A DNA stretch of 64,000 nucleotides, from contig NW_024736071.1 in NCBI RefSeq assembly GCF_018991925.1, positions 11,954,282 to 12,018,281 on the forward strand, written 5' to 3'. Source of the DNA: Homarus americanus. Lineage: Eukaryota > Arthropoda > Malacostraca > Decapoda > Nephropidae. Below are positions 22,601-36,590 of this stretch, piece by piece (positions within the stretch are counted from its first letter, which is position 1; each line of letters opens with the position of its first letter). The notes beneath the pieces are model-generated. The model searched no databases, had not been told where the DNA came from, and was given only the letters and a program-made list of their open reading frames with translations. The translations under genes and the position numbers were made by a program.

Positions 22601-24014
22601 TAGAAAACGGGAAATTTGTATTATAGAAAATGGGGAAATATTTACTTTCCGGGAAAGTTGTTATCTACTTCTCTTGAAAAAGTAGATTATTTATTTTTCG
22701 TGAAAGTAGATTATCGAATTTTCAGTGAAGCAGATTGTCGACTTTGGGAAAAATTGCCTAATTTTGCAAAGTAGATTATCATAGAAACGAAATTTGTATC
22801 ATAAAATGGGAAAATATCTACTTTCCGGAAAGTTGGTTATTCACTTTCCGAAAAGTAGATTATCTACTTTTTCGGAAAGTAGGTATCGCGTTTTTCGAGG
22901 AAGTAGATTATCGACTTTCTGGGAAATATTAACTTAATTTTGGCAAGTAGATTATATAGAAACGGAAATTCAGAATATAAAATGGGAAATCCACTTTCCG
23001 GGAAAGTTGGTTATTACTTTCCTGAAAGTAGATTATCTATTTTTTCAGAAGTAGATTATCGAGTTTTCGGTGAAGCAGATTGTCGACTTTTGTTTTAAAC
23101 GGGAAATTTGTAAAAAATGGGGAATATTTATTTCCGAAAGTTGTTATCTACTCTCCGAAAGTAGATTATTTACTCTTTCGTGAAAGCAGATTACGACTCT
23201 TCTGAAATATTACCAATTTGGGAATTTGTATCATAAAAACTGGGAAATATTTATTTCCGAAAGTATTATCTACTTTCCCGGAAAGTAGATATTTCATTTT
23301 TTATGATACAAATTTCTGTTTCTATGATAATCCACTTTGCAAAATTAGGCAATTTTTCCCAAAAAGTCGACATCTGTTTCACCGAAAATCTCGATAATCT
23401 ACTTTCATTTAAGTATAATCTACTTTTCGGGAAAGTAGATAACCAACTTTCCTGAAAGAGATATTTCATTTTCTATAATACAAATTTCCTGTTTCTATGA
23501 TAAGTAGATAACCAACTGCAGAGTATATCCCATTTTCTGTGATATAAATTTCGTTTTGATAATCTAATTGCAAAATTGCAATTTTTCCCAAAAAAAGTCG
23601 ATATTAATTCTTTTCCGAAAAGTTCATAATCTACTTTCCGTGTAGAAAATTCACTTTTTCAGGTAGATAACCAACTTTCCGGAAAGTAGATATTTCATTT
23701 TTATGATACAAATTTCCTGTTTTATGATAAATTATTGCTGGCCTCTGGTAATATTTCCAAAAGTCGATACTTACTTCCTGAAAACTCGATAATCCATTTT
23801 CCTCAGTAGAAAATCTACTTTTCAGGAAGTAGATAACCAACTTTCCCGGAAAGTAGATATTTCATTTTCTGAGATACAAATTTCGTTTTATGATAATCTA
23901 CTTTGCAAAATTAGTAATATTTCCAAAAGTCGATAATCTACTTCCCCGAAAACTCGATAATTCACTTTCCTGAAAAGTAGATTTTTCATTTTCGGGAAAG
24001 ATTATCGACTTTTC
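13605..24014. repeat. array B: >10-kb nested satellite of 180- and 255-bp monomers with palindromic sub-units
   Basis: A tandem satellite whose monomer is itself made of ~22-25-bp sub-units of the form GGGAAAGTAGATTATCGACTT. In the clean section (about 15.1-17.4 kb) monomer starts at GAAGTAGATTATCATAGAAAA-type junctions give lengths near 181, 180, 231, 180, 181, 254, 255, 180, 255, 181 and 180 bp. The longer form carries about three extra sub-units, around TTATCATAGAAAATGGGAAA. The centre of many monomers is a near-perfect or perfect palindrome (GAAAAGTAGAT, T, ATCTACTTTTC and flanks). Outside this section copies are degenerate, with many one-base deletions and TCTAC/TTCAC changes, and some monomers are inverted (18.89, 19.19, 19.44, 19.74 and 23.27-24.01 kb). 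The array ends at an assembly gap, so the true length is unknown. The open frames of 60-140 residues here are repeat artefacts. Confidence 0.95.
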
Positions 24015-24114
24015 NNNNNNNNNNNNNNNNNNNNNNNNNNNNNNNNNNNNNNNNNNNNNNNNNNNNNNNNNNNNNNNNNNNNNNNNNNNNNNNNNNNNNN
24101 NNNNNNNNNNNNNN
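24015..24114. other. assembly gap (100 N)
   Basis: Exactly 100 N characters, the conventional size for a scaffold join of unknown length. The gap lies at the right edge of array B, so the array is probably collapsed or incomplete. The 77-residue minus-strand frame reported across it is meaningless. Confidence 0.99.
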
Positions 24115-24257
24115 CTCATATACTTCCTCACCGCGGCCTGACTAATAAGTGCAACTGTAATGTTCTGTCAGGGCTCAGATCGAGGCTCATCCGTACTGAT
24201 CATCTATATGTGTGTGTGTGGTGTTGTGTGTGGTGTGTGGTGAAAATGGCGGGGATC

Positions 24258-24343
24258 CGCTTTTGAATTTTGCCACGTACAGTGCCTAGTTTATTGTGCA
24301 CCCCATACTCATCCTGTGAGCGGTAGCACAAAAGAATTAAAGT
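24258..24343 (-). mobile_element. LINE 3'-tail fragment (same family as 36.26 kb)
   Basis: On the minus strand this segment reads GCTACCGCTCACAGGATGAG, then GGGGTGCACAATAAA, then a short hairpin, and ends in AAAATTC. It aligns over about 85 bp with 36258-36343, which lies downstream of a LINE RNase H domain, so it is read as a severely 5'-truncated copy of the same LINE. AATAAA is retained. Confidence 0.65.
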
Positions 24344-26430
24344 CATTCTCCACTTAACTCCGCACTCTTCATCAGCAGGGAGGTTGTGTAATGGAGGGTA
24401 GGTTTAACTTCTTGTCGAGTGTTACTAACATTTCCTCTTTCTGGTGCTTTTATATCTTGGTGTAATATAATTGTCTGCCCCGATCTTATAAGTAAGTAAT
24501 GTTATCATACATATTGTTTAGTCTCAGTTGGTATTAACTTCCCCTGATATCAAAGAGAAGAGAAATTTAGTTTACTTGACAACTCATATGATGATGAAGC
24601 TAATAACTCACAACATAAACCTTTAACTATGGCAGCTTGTACGTGAAATCTACATTAAGTTCTCCTAACTGTATATGTGTATCTAACTTTTCAATTGAAG
24701 AAGTGCCGTTGGTTGAGTGCAGCGTCCGAGACAATGCCTCTATTTAAATCGAAAAAAGGTTTAGTAATCAGTGTACTGTATCCACACCAACCCTTACGAG
24801 GCACGAGGGTCTCCATACACTTGAATAAGGAGGAAAAAAACGAAACATCATTGGAACACACGTGACATAAATCACATTTATACCCAGACAAAAAGCTTTA
24901 CGGCTCCATGTAATATCATACATTTATTCATCACTCAGGGTAGTAATTATGGATATGATTGACTCCATTGATGTTCGCTGATAACACGCACCACAACAGA
25001 CATTAAGGAGACAGAACTACCACATACGAGTAGTGTGTTTCTCTCCAGTGCAACAAACCCTACGTGTGTTAATTAACTGTTTGTGGCCATATATTCACGT
25101 ATAATAATAGCGGCAGTAGTATTGCATCATGTATATTATGTATATTAACAACTATAATAACAATCTTTGATCATGTATTAACGAGAACACAATCCCCTTC
25201 TATTCTTATAAACAATATTCTTTATGATGAACCTCGCCATGGTAAATCCCTCTTCACAAAGCCTGGAGTTAATCATAAGGTTTTATTATCATGTTCCTGA
25301 CATCCGATTTAACCTTCTTTTCATTATATGAAGGTTATATCGAAGTCATGTAGTTTACTTCATTAGAATTTTGCAGGTTTAGGGAATTATACAGATAATC
25401 AATTAATGGTACAGGACAGCAAATCAAAAATATAATGTGTAACTCCTATGAAATGCTAAAGAGTCACACACCACTAGAATACTACAAACAGTACTGAAAC
25501 AAACACCCATTACCATAATGTTCATCAGACATGGATTTGATCATCTCAATAACGATAACACTAGACTCCTGCCCTGGGCTTGACAGGATAATGCTAACAC
25601 TCCCTAAACATCGACACAGTCTATTACCCTCCTTGATATGATTCCCGATACCCATTATTTCTGCTCCTCCTACTGACTGCTATAAAAAGGGTCATCATCT
25701 CTCCCGTACAAAACTATACTCAATAAAATGTGTAATGTCTGGGGTTTTTTTAACCTTTGCTACTAAATGTTACTCTACAAATTTATATAGTAAGGCATTT
25801 ATTTATTTTTTTATTTCCAGGATTTTCAGTCTTTATTTTGTATTAAACAGTAATATTATTATTATTACAAATACACCCATTACTTTTATTTAACAACTTA
25901 TTCGTCACAATTATGTTGACAAGCCAACAACACTCTTACCTTTGTAAAAGCACAGATACACATTCCAAATATTTTATTTTATAAAAAATAAGACAAATTC
26001 AATCTTTTTAATATATAAGAGTTTGATTAAGTTACCATATGCGTTTGGTGTTGCACTGATGACCTCCCGGACACCACCAGCCAACTCCAGGCATTGTCAA
26101 CGGTACTTGTTTTTGTATAATAATATTCACTATATATCTACGGTATTGTGTCCACACACACACTCACACTCACACACACACGACCAAAATGCACTTTTTT
26201 TCTTCATAAAGTTTGATTGAGTTAACTATAAACGCGAACTAGTGGTTTAAAAGGAAGATAATTGCGTTGTTGTTGAACTGAGGACCTTGTGGCCACCAGC
26301 AGTCAACACCTGGTGCTGGCTACGGTTCTCCCTGTTTACTTATGTATCATATTGTGTTTTCTCTTAGAAGTGAATAAAAAATTCAAAATGCCTTTGTCTT
26401 TTCTGGGTTAGTATTAATATTTCTTGTTAC
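24344..26430. other. unique-looking AT-rich stretch, no gene seen
   Basis: No long microsatellite and no domain-bearing frame. Only short open frames are present, for example 24691-24891 on the minus strand, with no recognisable motif. An (ATT)n run lies near 25852-25866 and a short (CACACT)n run near 26153-26182. Confidence 0.5.
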
Positions 26431-26760
26431 AATGGGAAAGGGTAGACAAGTCTTTCAGCCCCATACTGGGCAGTCCTGTTCACACCCAACCCCTATTGCT
26501 CATATATCCATCCAACCTATGTTTGAAGCAACGCAGCGTATTCAAGTTAATGATGATGTTTGTGGTAACTTGCTCCACTCATCCACTACTCTATTTCTAA
26601 ACCAATGTTTACCTATCTCGCTCCCAAATCTAAATTTGTCTAATTTAAAACCATTGTTACGAGTTCGCTCCTGGTTGGATAGTTTGAGTACCTTTGTCTT
26701 GCCCACAATGTCTATCCCGTCGTCTATCAATTATTGGCCCTTATAGATCAAGGTGTAGAA
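26431..26760 (-). pseudogene. LINE ORF2 C-terminal fragment (3' end), frameshifted
   Basis: On the minus strand the frame reads NNGFKLDKFRFGSEIGKHW then FRNRVVDEWSKLP. This matches the distal C-terminus of the LINE at 61.2 kb (FKLDKFRFRREIGRN, NRVVDEWNKLS). The frame then stops. The expected continuation (NTLRCFKHRLDGYMSNRGWV, then stop) is in another frame, so there is a one-base shift near 26565. The RT catalytic domain is absent, which is typical of a 5'-truncated copy. Confidence 0.75.
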
Positions 26761-28940
26761 CGGAGTCTGTTTTTTTTTCTTCATTGTGCGTTCTACAGCC
26801 TTTAATTTCATTACAATTCTAAGCAACTGCTCTATCGGACTTATGACCATCGTGCTTTTAGTGTTCTATGTAAAAGCAAAAATTAAGCAGTGGGATCACA
26901 CCAACTTTGGTCTCAAGGTGCAGCTTCTTATTGTTATATAAGAGGAAATTAAACCATGGGCGAGAGATGACAAGGGTATATAAAGCTAACACGAAATAGT
27001 TGTTAAAGCGGAATACCAGTCAACACCAAGGCGCTGCTCTTCATTCTCAAGATACTGTGAGAGAGACCGTTACTACAACTAACTTACAGTGAAGGAAAAT
27101 GATTCATTGTTGAACATGACCACACAACCTGTGACACCTGCAGATGATACTGTTTGTCTGCTGAATAAACTATAATAGCAGATATTTGATGACCAGACGG
27201 AGAAAATATTACATATTATTTTAAGTCTATGAGTTCTTGTTTGAAGAGAAAATCCGAAATGTTTCTTATACTGTACATTGATATACAAGATGGTACCTAA
27301 AAATAATCAAGGTGTGTTTAGCAGGTAATAATCATCGATAATTCTCCAGTTGCTGTCAACATTTTTTACTTCACAGGTCGTCACCTGACATGTGATTACT
27401 TCAATGTGTCAACATATCAAAACAAACTGGATAACTCGGTAATGTGGAACTAACTTCATGTCATATATGAAACAAATTCAAAAGTATCAGATAGAACCAA
27501 TTAAAGAAAAGTGATCCACACATCTACTTACATAAAGGATAAAAAAAATCAGAATGGTTATCTTAGCCACAGAAATGGTAGGAATCGCCCTCGTTAAAGA
27601 ATGAACATTTCGCAAACGGAATCGCGAGGAAAAATAATCGCACTTTTTCTTTAATAATTACGAATCTGAATATTTCATAATCAGTTCCCAGAAAGTAGTA
27701 AGATCGTTGACAGCATCGATACCAAAATCGTTCTCTGTAAGTCTGTTGTCTTAAGGGAGAAACAGGAGATGGTCATACCGGCATACATAATGCGGAAATT
27801 ATTTTGTATATTCCCACGTGAGATTAGTTATGTGTAAATAATGTCTTGACAACTGGCCACCGGGAGCGTTATAGCCTCTTCATATGGTGGGCGTCTGCGT
27901 TAAATGCTTGTTGCAGGGAGTATGTCATGGATTTCTCGTTAATTTATATAAACCACGATCTACTTATACAAAATTATAAATAGTGGTGTTGGATTATTTT
28001 TATCATGAAAATAATTAGTTTGACGAGTGTAGGTGGCCATCAGATGAGTTCACCATTGAGACGCGTTAACTGTTACTCATAAATCATTTTAATCCTGGTG
28101 ACTTAGTTTATATGAGTAAATTAAGAATATTTTAAATCGTACTACTGCATAACTATTAATCTTATGAAACACTGAGTTTGTCAAAGTATAAACTTAATAG
28201 AGTGAAAACTTCATTTTTGGCGTACATTTGGGCAGAGAGAGCTGTTGCTTCTTCCCCAGTTATAGGCAGAGCTGCTAACACCGCCGTCACTAATAGACCT
28301 ACAGAAGAGGGACATCCCAGTTGCATTTATTACGTTAGCACAAGTTATATCAATGTAACTACGACTCAACACTGGCTGAGCCTCATTAGAACTTCCTAAG
28401 GAATCAGCTAAGTATCTGAGGGTTCTGTGGGAGGAAGGTAGATCTCGTAGGAGTGGGGTGGAGGAGGCGAGCTTCCATTTACTAAATTTTAGAACAATAA
28501 TATTATGCATCTTAATCTATTTATTTCAGTGTTACACAGAAGAACATTATTTTTCAAGTGTATAATGAAGTACTGAGTGTAAAAAAGATAACATTCTCAC
28601 TAGTGTTATAACAATCGTGTTTGCATTAATGTGAAACTAATTCTAAAGCAAGCTAATACGGCAAAATTAACCCCCAGGAATAGAACGTCTTTTTCCGGTT
28701 TAAACTGCAGCCGTGATAAGTAACGAAGGATCATTACCTCGGGTTTATATCACAGTGATAAGAAAACTTTTTCATCAGTCATCATTAAGTTCAGTAGAAA
28801 CAAAACTGTACACTTACACTCAATACAATTCCGCGACAAGTACAACACTACGCAATTTATTAACTCCCTAACAAAATGGATATTAATAACGTCTTAAAAC
28901 AGTGATAATGAGTGAACAAAGATCAACATCGAGCGTCTAT
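26761..28940. other. unique-looking AT-rich stretch, no gene seen
   Basis: No tandem repeat of note. A region open on both strands at about 28178-28510 (73 aa plus, 99 aa minus) has mixed composition, but I recognise no domain or splice context. It is recorded as unassigned. Confidence 0.45.
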
Positions 28941-29600
28941 ACTTTATAGTGTAGCCATAACCAACGCAACATGATATACTACAACATACGGAGAGTTTAC
29001 CGTATAATAAACAAAAAACACCCAACCCAGGTAATGGACAGTGATGGGCATTACACAGTGTTGTGAGAGAGAGAGAGAGAGAGAGCGGAAGCGTGTGGTA
29101 GGGTGGCGTCTTGCTTCTACCAGGAAATGCCTCTGCAACACTGAGACGCTAAACGTGACAAGTGCCTGACTGGGGCACCGAGGAAATGCTTGGCGGTGCG
29201 CACAACTCCTCGTGTCACATATCCTGTACACCCACCCAGCCTCCTGCACACCTAAGATGCTTCAGTGTGTCGTTTAACCTGACTCTGTTAAAAGAAGGTA
29301 TAGGTAGAAACAGGTTTGGTGTCATGTGTAATTCATAACGTTAGACTAAGACCAAAAACAAACAACATTTTGAACTACTGTACATCCTTGTGGAAGCTCC
29401 TGTCTAAAAATCATAAAATTTACTTCTTGGGTTGACGTCATACACAAGTATATTCACGCATGACTATCAATGTTTCGGTCTAACAGTATTAATTCTTTTC
29501 ATCAAGATCATTCATACTATACTTGTATACTTATACCCACCATAAATGGCGAGGAAAACCTTTAGACGGTGACACATTGTATGATCACAACACCAAAATA
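28941..29600. other. non-coding stretch with a short (GA)n run
   Basis: A (GA)n run lies at about 29064-29085. The 101-residue minus-strand frame across it includes a Ser-Leu repeat from this run and is not supported as a gene. AACAAAAAACACCC near 29008 resembles a sequence next to the SINE at 29.97 kb, hinting at a related dispersed repeat. Confidence 0.4.
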
Positions 29601-29616
29601 TAAACTACAAAATAGT

Positions 29617-29975
29617 ATCACACACACACACAATATGGTTGCCCATCTTGTACGAGGTTGGCCGGCCCAAGGGCCACTTAGGCGTGAATTTTAAAGCGTA
29701 AAAGCTATCGCCAACACAACAACCACACATTAAGACTGTTGTGTGACCCAGTGTCAAGGAATAGTCCGAGAAGACCGGATAACTCGCCAACTGCACTGGC
29801 TAACCATTATCCCGGAACACGATCCACAAATCGATTAACATCCAGGTTCCCAATTGCTGCTGGGTAGACAGAGGCAAATGGCGTAAAGAAACTTACCCAT
29901 AGTTTCACTCTGCCCAAGGATCGAACTCGGGTCCACACGCTTGCCTCCACAGGTCGCCAGAATATCGTATAGTAA
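29617..29975 (-). mobile_element. tRNA-derived SINE
   Basis: On the minus strand a tRNA-like head is visible: a weak A-box (TGGCGACCTGTGG) near 29950-29965 and a good B-box (GAGTTCGATCC, RC of 29918-29928) at tRNA-like spacing. A unique body follows (CTATGGGTAAGTTTC, CTACCCAGCAGC, TTAATCGATTTGTGGATCG), then a GT-rich tail (TGTGTGTGTGTGATA) at about 29617-29632. This layout of RNA polymerase III promoter, body and simple tail is that of a tRNA-SINE. The exact ends are inferred. Confidence 0.6.
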
Positions 29976-29998
29976 ACAAAAAAGTTTTTTTTTTTTTT

Positions 29999-30070
29999 CG
30001 TGCTGGTCAAGCCCCGACCAGAGGTTAGCTAGACCCCCGGACAACTCTTTCGGAGCTCGACCAGCACGTG
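29999..30070. repeat. 72-bp inverted-repeat block next to the SINE head
   Basis: It begins CGTGCTGGTC and ends GACCAGCACG, a perfect 10-bp inverted repeat. The interior is GC-rich (CCCCGACCAGAGGTTAGC). A T14 run lies immediately to its left (29985-29998); on the minus strand the block is therefore followed by an A-run, then the SINE. It could be part of a composite SINE or an independent small element. Confidence 0.5.
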
Positions 30071-30234
30071 GTATTAGTATTATCATCTCGACTTAATTAT
30101 ATGTTACAAAGTCACTTGTGAGTTTTTAAGTGTTTATTCTAATCACATTTACTTATTCTAAGTAAAATGTCAACAAATAAATGGCTTAAAAAATAAAACA
30201 AAAAAATTAAATGGAAATCACATAATATGTTACA

Positions 30235-30500
30235 CTAAATAGGGATAATTGCCGGTTAGCGATAACTTCTATGTAGATAATAAAAATACGTATAAATGAA
30301 TACCTTCATACAAAACGTAACCTAACCTGACCTGACCTGACCTGACCTGACCTGACCTAGCCTACGTAAACTTACCTAACTTAAAATATAATTTGGCTAT
30401 CATATGACAGTAAAGAAAGTCTTGAATGAAACACACTAAAGTTTACCATATATGAATTAATTTTAATTAAGTTGGAGTAATAAAAACGACTGGCAACACA
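30235..30500 (+). repeat. dispersed repeat with embedded CCTAA/CCTGA pentamers, copy 2
   Basis: Aligns with the reverse complement of 11600-11740 on both sides of the pentamers. Here the core is CCTAACCTGACCTGACCTGA and onward (about 30318-30360): about two CCTAA and six CCTGA units. The flanks include CATACAAAACG to the left and TATAATTTGGCTATCATATG to the right. Confidence 0.6.
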
Positions 30501-31178
30501 CACACACACAAGGACGGTGGCAGCCTAAACTGTGGTGTTGTTAAGCCAAGTCACATTAGCTGGGTTACTTGACACAGAAGAGTCGTGATATATTCGCCCG
30601 GGTGCCCTTATGCTAAGAGTAATGTGTATACCCGGGCCACAGGAGGCAGTTGGGGCGCCAGGAGACATAAGCAAGTAAACACCAAAGAAGAGAAATAGAA
30701 ACACAAAAGAACAAATAAAAGAACAAATGAGAAATACTAAATTAACAAGAAAAAGAACTGGGAATATCAAGGAAAGGAAGACAAATGAACCATAGGAAGG
30801 AAAGTGATGTTTTAGAATTGCTTTAGCGTACCTTAATAGATGTCAGGGTTCAAGAGACTGTAACTACGTGTGTTTCAGCATATTTACTGTATCTGCTTGT
30901 ATGGCTGTATATTTGTGCACACACACACCTAAAATTCACCATCCATCCACCACAATCACCTCCCCCCCACCCACCCATACACACACCCCACACACCAAGC
31001 AAAGGACACCTAGATCACGCCCCCACTCGACCCACCACACGCAGGGAACACTCGCAAAAACTCCCCTGTGTGTCAGGTTGAGTGAGCAGCACGCCGACGC
31101 GGGTGTTGGGTGACGTGAATAAGTGTTTGGGTACGGAGGAGAGGCATCGGGCACACCACATCCGGCGAAGAAAGCTGT
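30500..31178. other. non-coding stretch with CA-rich and CCACC-rich patches
   Basis: Short CA run near 30497-30510 and a C/A-rich patch at 30920-31040. Low-complexity frames only. Confidence 0.4.
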
Positions 31179-31529
31179 ATGGAGCCTGTATGGAGCCTGT
31201 ATGGAGTTTGTGTGGAGCCTGCGTGGAGTTGCGGGAGAGTAGAATCTACGTGGAAACCGTTGAAGCTGCTTGTAGCCTATATGAAACTTAAGTATGTAGG
31301 TTCCGTCTCCGTGGATACTGTACAGAGACTGTGTGAAACAAGGATGGAGGCCGGTGTGGAATCTATAAAGAGGAAACGTTCACCTACGTCTAGCTTTTCA
31401 CAAGTATGCGTGGAGACACTGGCTCGTGACTCTCTTAGGTCAAGTTCTAGTTACGATAACATTGTCCAGGACGATCATGAACAAGTTATCGTCTACTCTA
31501 TAAAGAAAGTACAAGTAGACAAAATGTAA
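31179..31529 (+). CDS. unassigned open reading frame, 116 codons (weak)
   Basis: The first third is repetitive (three to four copies of TATGGAGCCTG, giving MEPVWSLYGVCVEPAW). The rest has ordinary protein-like composition: SVDTVQRLCETRMEAG, SIKRKRSPTSSFSQ, then DNIVQDDHEQVIVYSIKK before the stop. I recognise no family, signal peptide or membrane segment, and there is no evidence for a promoter. It may be a chance frame or a terminal exon. Confidence 0.2.
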   Translation: MEPVWSLYGVCVEPAWSCGRVESTWKPLKLLVAYMKLKYVGSVSVDTVQRLCETRMEAGVESIKRKRSPTSSFSQVCVETLARDSLRSSSSYDNIVQDDHEQVIVYSIKKVQVDKM

Positions 31530-32400
31530 CTTCTGTATAACTAATCAGGTTATTGGATCGATGTTTCTGAGTATGATTTTAACAAGAGTATGAATCTGAA
31601 CCTTTAGGTAATGTACGGGTTCTGTCACCTGGCTCGCAAACACTCCTCTTATTATACTGAAAAGTGTTCGTTTAGGCCCCAAGGGTGTCTAGGCTGCACC
31701 AGAAATTAAAAAACAATATTCAGTTTTCTACAATTGTTGTTTACATTTAGACGGAAGGACGAAATGAACGGAGACTAACTACTTAACTAGTTATTTACAT
31801 AATGAGATGCAAAACGACTGATGGTGACACCACTCCATCACTACACGACACCACTCACCCCAAACACTCAGGTGTTCTCGGCCTAATTTCAGTTAATTAG
31901 AATCAGATCTTGTTACCTTTACCACCGAGGGAGATGGGGGAGGGGGTCTGAGGTCTTTTTTAGAATCCTTTAATGTTCACACCCTGGACGAGAATTAAAA
32001 GACACGAACATTATGTGTAGTTAAGATGGTAGATAAATAAATCAATGGCGAGAGTCAACAATGCTCTTGTTTTACTATGTGTAGACGATTATTTATTACT
32101 TCTCTTCCAATAAGAATATTGCAGTCGTCGTGTTGTGTGTAGCCGCTCCTACAGATACAACATATTATAATCACTTAGACAACAGGAGACCATAAGGATA
32201 ACTCACACACATAACTTTACTCTGTTTTGTCTCCCTCAATATCTAGGTTATCCGTCCGTCGGTCCGTCTGTCGTGGTGGTCAGGTGGTATACTGTTGACG
32301 AGATATTTTTTTTTATTTCGATCTTGACCTTTATATGCCACCTCGTCAAGATCATGAGTCATAGTTCTGTAGTGGGGAGGGTCATGGAGGGTAGGGGGAC
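31530..32400. other. unique-looking non-coding stretch
   Basis: AT-rich sequence with a short GTCC(G)TC run near 32250-32270. No feature is otherwise supported. Confidence 0.45.
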
Positions 32401-32408
32401 ACACAGCT

Positions 32409-32810
32409 ATAGTGTGTTAGTGTGTGGGTGTGTCAGTGTGGGTGTGCCAGTGTGGGTGTATCAGTGTGGGTGTGTCAGTGTGGGTGTGTCAGTGTGGGTG
32501 TATCGTGTGGGTGTATCAGTGTGGGTGTGTCAGTGTGGGTGTGCCAGTGTGGGTGTGCCAGTGTGGGTGTGTCGTGTGGGTGTGCCAGTGTGGGTGTGCC
32601 AGTGTGGGTGTGCCAGTGTGGGTGTGTCCAGTGTGGGTGTGTCAGTGTGGGTGTATCAGTGTGGGTGTGCCAGTGTGGGTGTATCAGTGTGGGTGTGTGT
32701 GGGTGTGCCAGTGTGGGTGTATCAGTGTGGGTGTGTCAGTGTGGGTGTGCCAGTGTGGGTGTATCAGTGTGGGTGTATCAGTGTGGGTGTGTCAGTGTTG
32801 GTGCATCAGT
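32409..32810. repeat. 14-bp minisatellite (CAGTGTGGGTGTGC)
   Basis: About 28 tandem copies of CAGTGTGGGTGTGC / CAGTGTGGGTGTAT with occasional 2-bp losses. All three plus-strand frames are open (VGVSVWVCQCGC-type repeats of 143-235 residues), the expected artefact of a stop-free 14-mer. It is Cys/Val/Gly-rich only because of TGT/GTG content. Confidence 0.92.
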
Positions 32811-32906
32811 ATCGATAATGGACATAGCAAGAAGGCTACGACTGTACACAGGTAAAACAGATAATATTATTGATGTTTGGGCAACTGAACATAACTTCAT
32901 ATTTAT

Positions 32907-32908
<2 letters not shown>

Positions 32909-32941
<33 letters not shown>
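32909..32941. repeat. (GT)n microsatellite
   Basis: About 16 GT dinucleotides downstream of the 14-bp minisatellite. Confidence 0.9.
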
Positions 32942-35860
<2,919 letters not shown>

Positions 35861-35883
35861 TGAGTATTGTTTTCGATCCTGTA

Positions 35884-35931
35884 TGTCTGTCTGTCCGTCT
35901 GTCCGTCTGTCTGTCTATCTGTCTGTCTGTC
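35884..35931. repeat. (CTGT)n/(CCGT)n microsatellite
   Basis: Tetranucleotide run GTCTGTCTGTCCGTCTGTCC and onward, followed by CTCAAAACAACTCAAGAACG. A similar ACAAAAACGACTGAACGAA sequence follows the GT tract at 54.83 kb, so both may be ends of one dispersed repeat. Confidence 0.8.
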
Positions 35932-36254
35932 CTCAAAACAACTCAAGAACGGGATTTTTTTATCAACATGCAACAAAATCCACATCATAAGCATTTGCAC
36001 GCCAAAGTTCGTCAGATATTACCATGGTAACGGTTCGTGCAATAATAGGCTATAGGGTTGTTCGGGCGGTAAAGAAAACGAAGACAAGAGACAGTCTCCA
36101 GCGGTGACTACATTATTTTACAGATGTTATGCAATTATGTCTCTCTTATGTACAGTTACCTGCCCTAACTTGACAGGGAGGAGTAAAACCTTGTGACCGA
36201 CTTCTGAATTTATGTAAGTTATCTTCATCATCAGTGTAATAAGCAACACGTAAC

Positions 36255-36590
36255 ACATTGATTTTGATTTTGCCGCTTACAGCGGCTACTTTATTGTGCA
36301 CCCCACACTCATCCTGTGAGCGGTAGCGCAAAAGGATTACAGAGTAAAGTTTACAACGGGTCATAATAATTAACCCTCGTTGTCAGGATATTATGGCACT
36401 GAATGTTACACAGTATTTCAATTACATTATTTGTTTAGTTCTATACATAAAGGATAACTTAATCACAAATGCGTGAGTACAGGCGTGTGAGGCAGTATGT
36501 CTGGCCTCACACTTTGTTATTCACATTTACGTGAGAAGTATTCAAGCACATTGTGTATTTGGTTCTGTACATGAGAACTGGTTATAGTTA
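36255..36590 (-). mobile_element. LINE 3' UTR and tail
   Basis: Lies directly downstream (minus strand) of the LINE ORF2 stop codon. The last ~85 bp match 24258-24343. It contains the hairpin CTCACAGGATGAG, AATAAA, a second hairpin GCCGC/GCGGC, and ends in AAAATCAAAATC, a plausible simple 3' tail. The element's 3' end is therefore near 36255. Confidence 0.65.

Noticed and set aside
28178..28510. Region open on both strands (73 aa plus, 99 aa minus)
   Set aside because: No recognisable domain, no splice-site support and no codon bias I could judge. Left unassigned.
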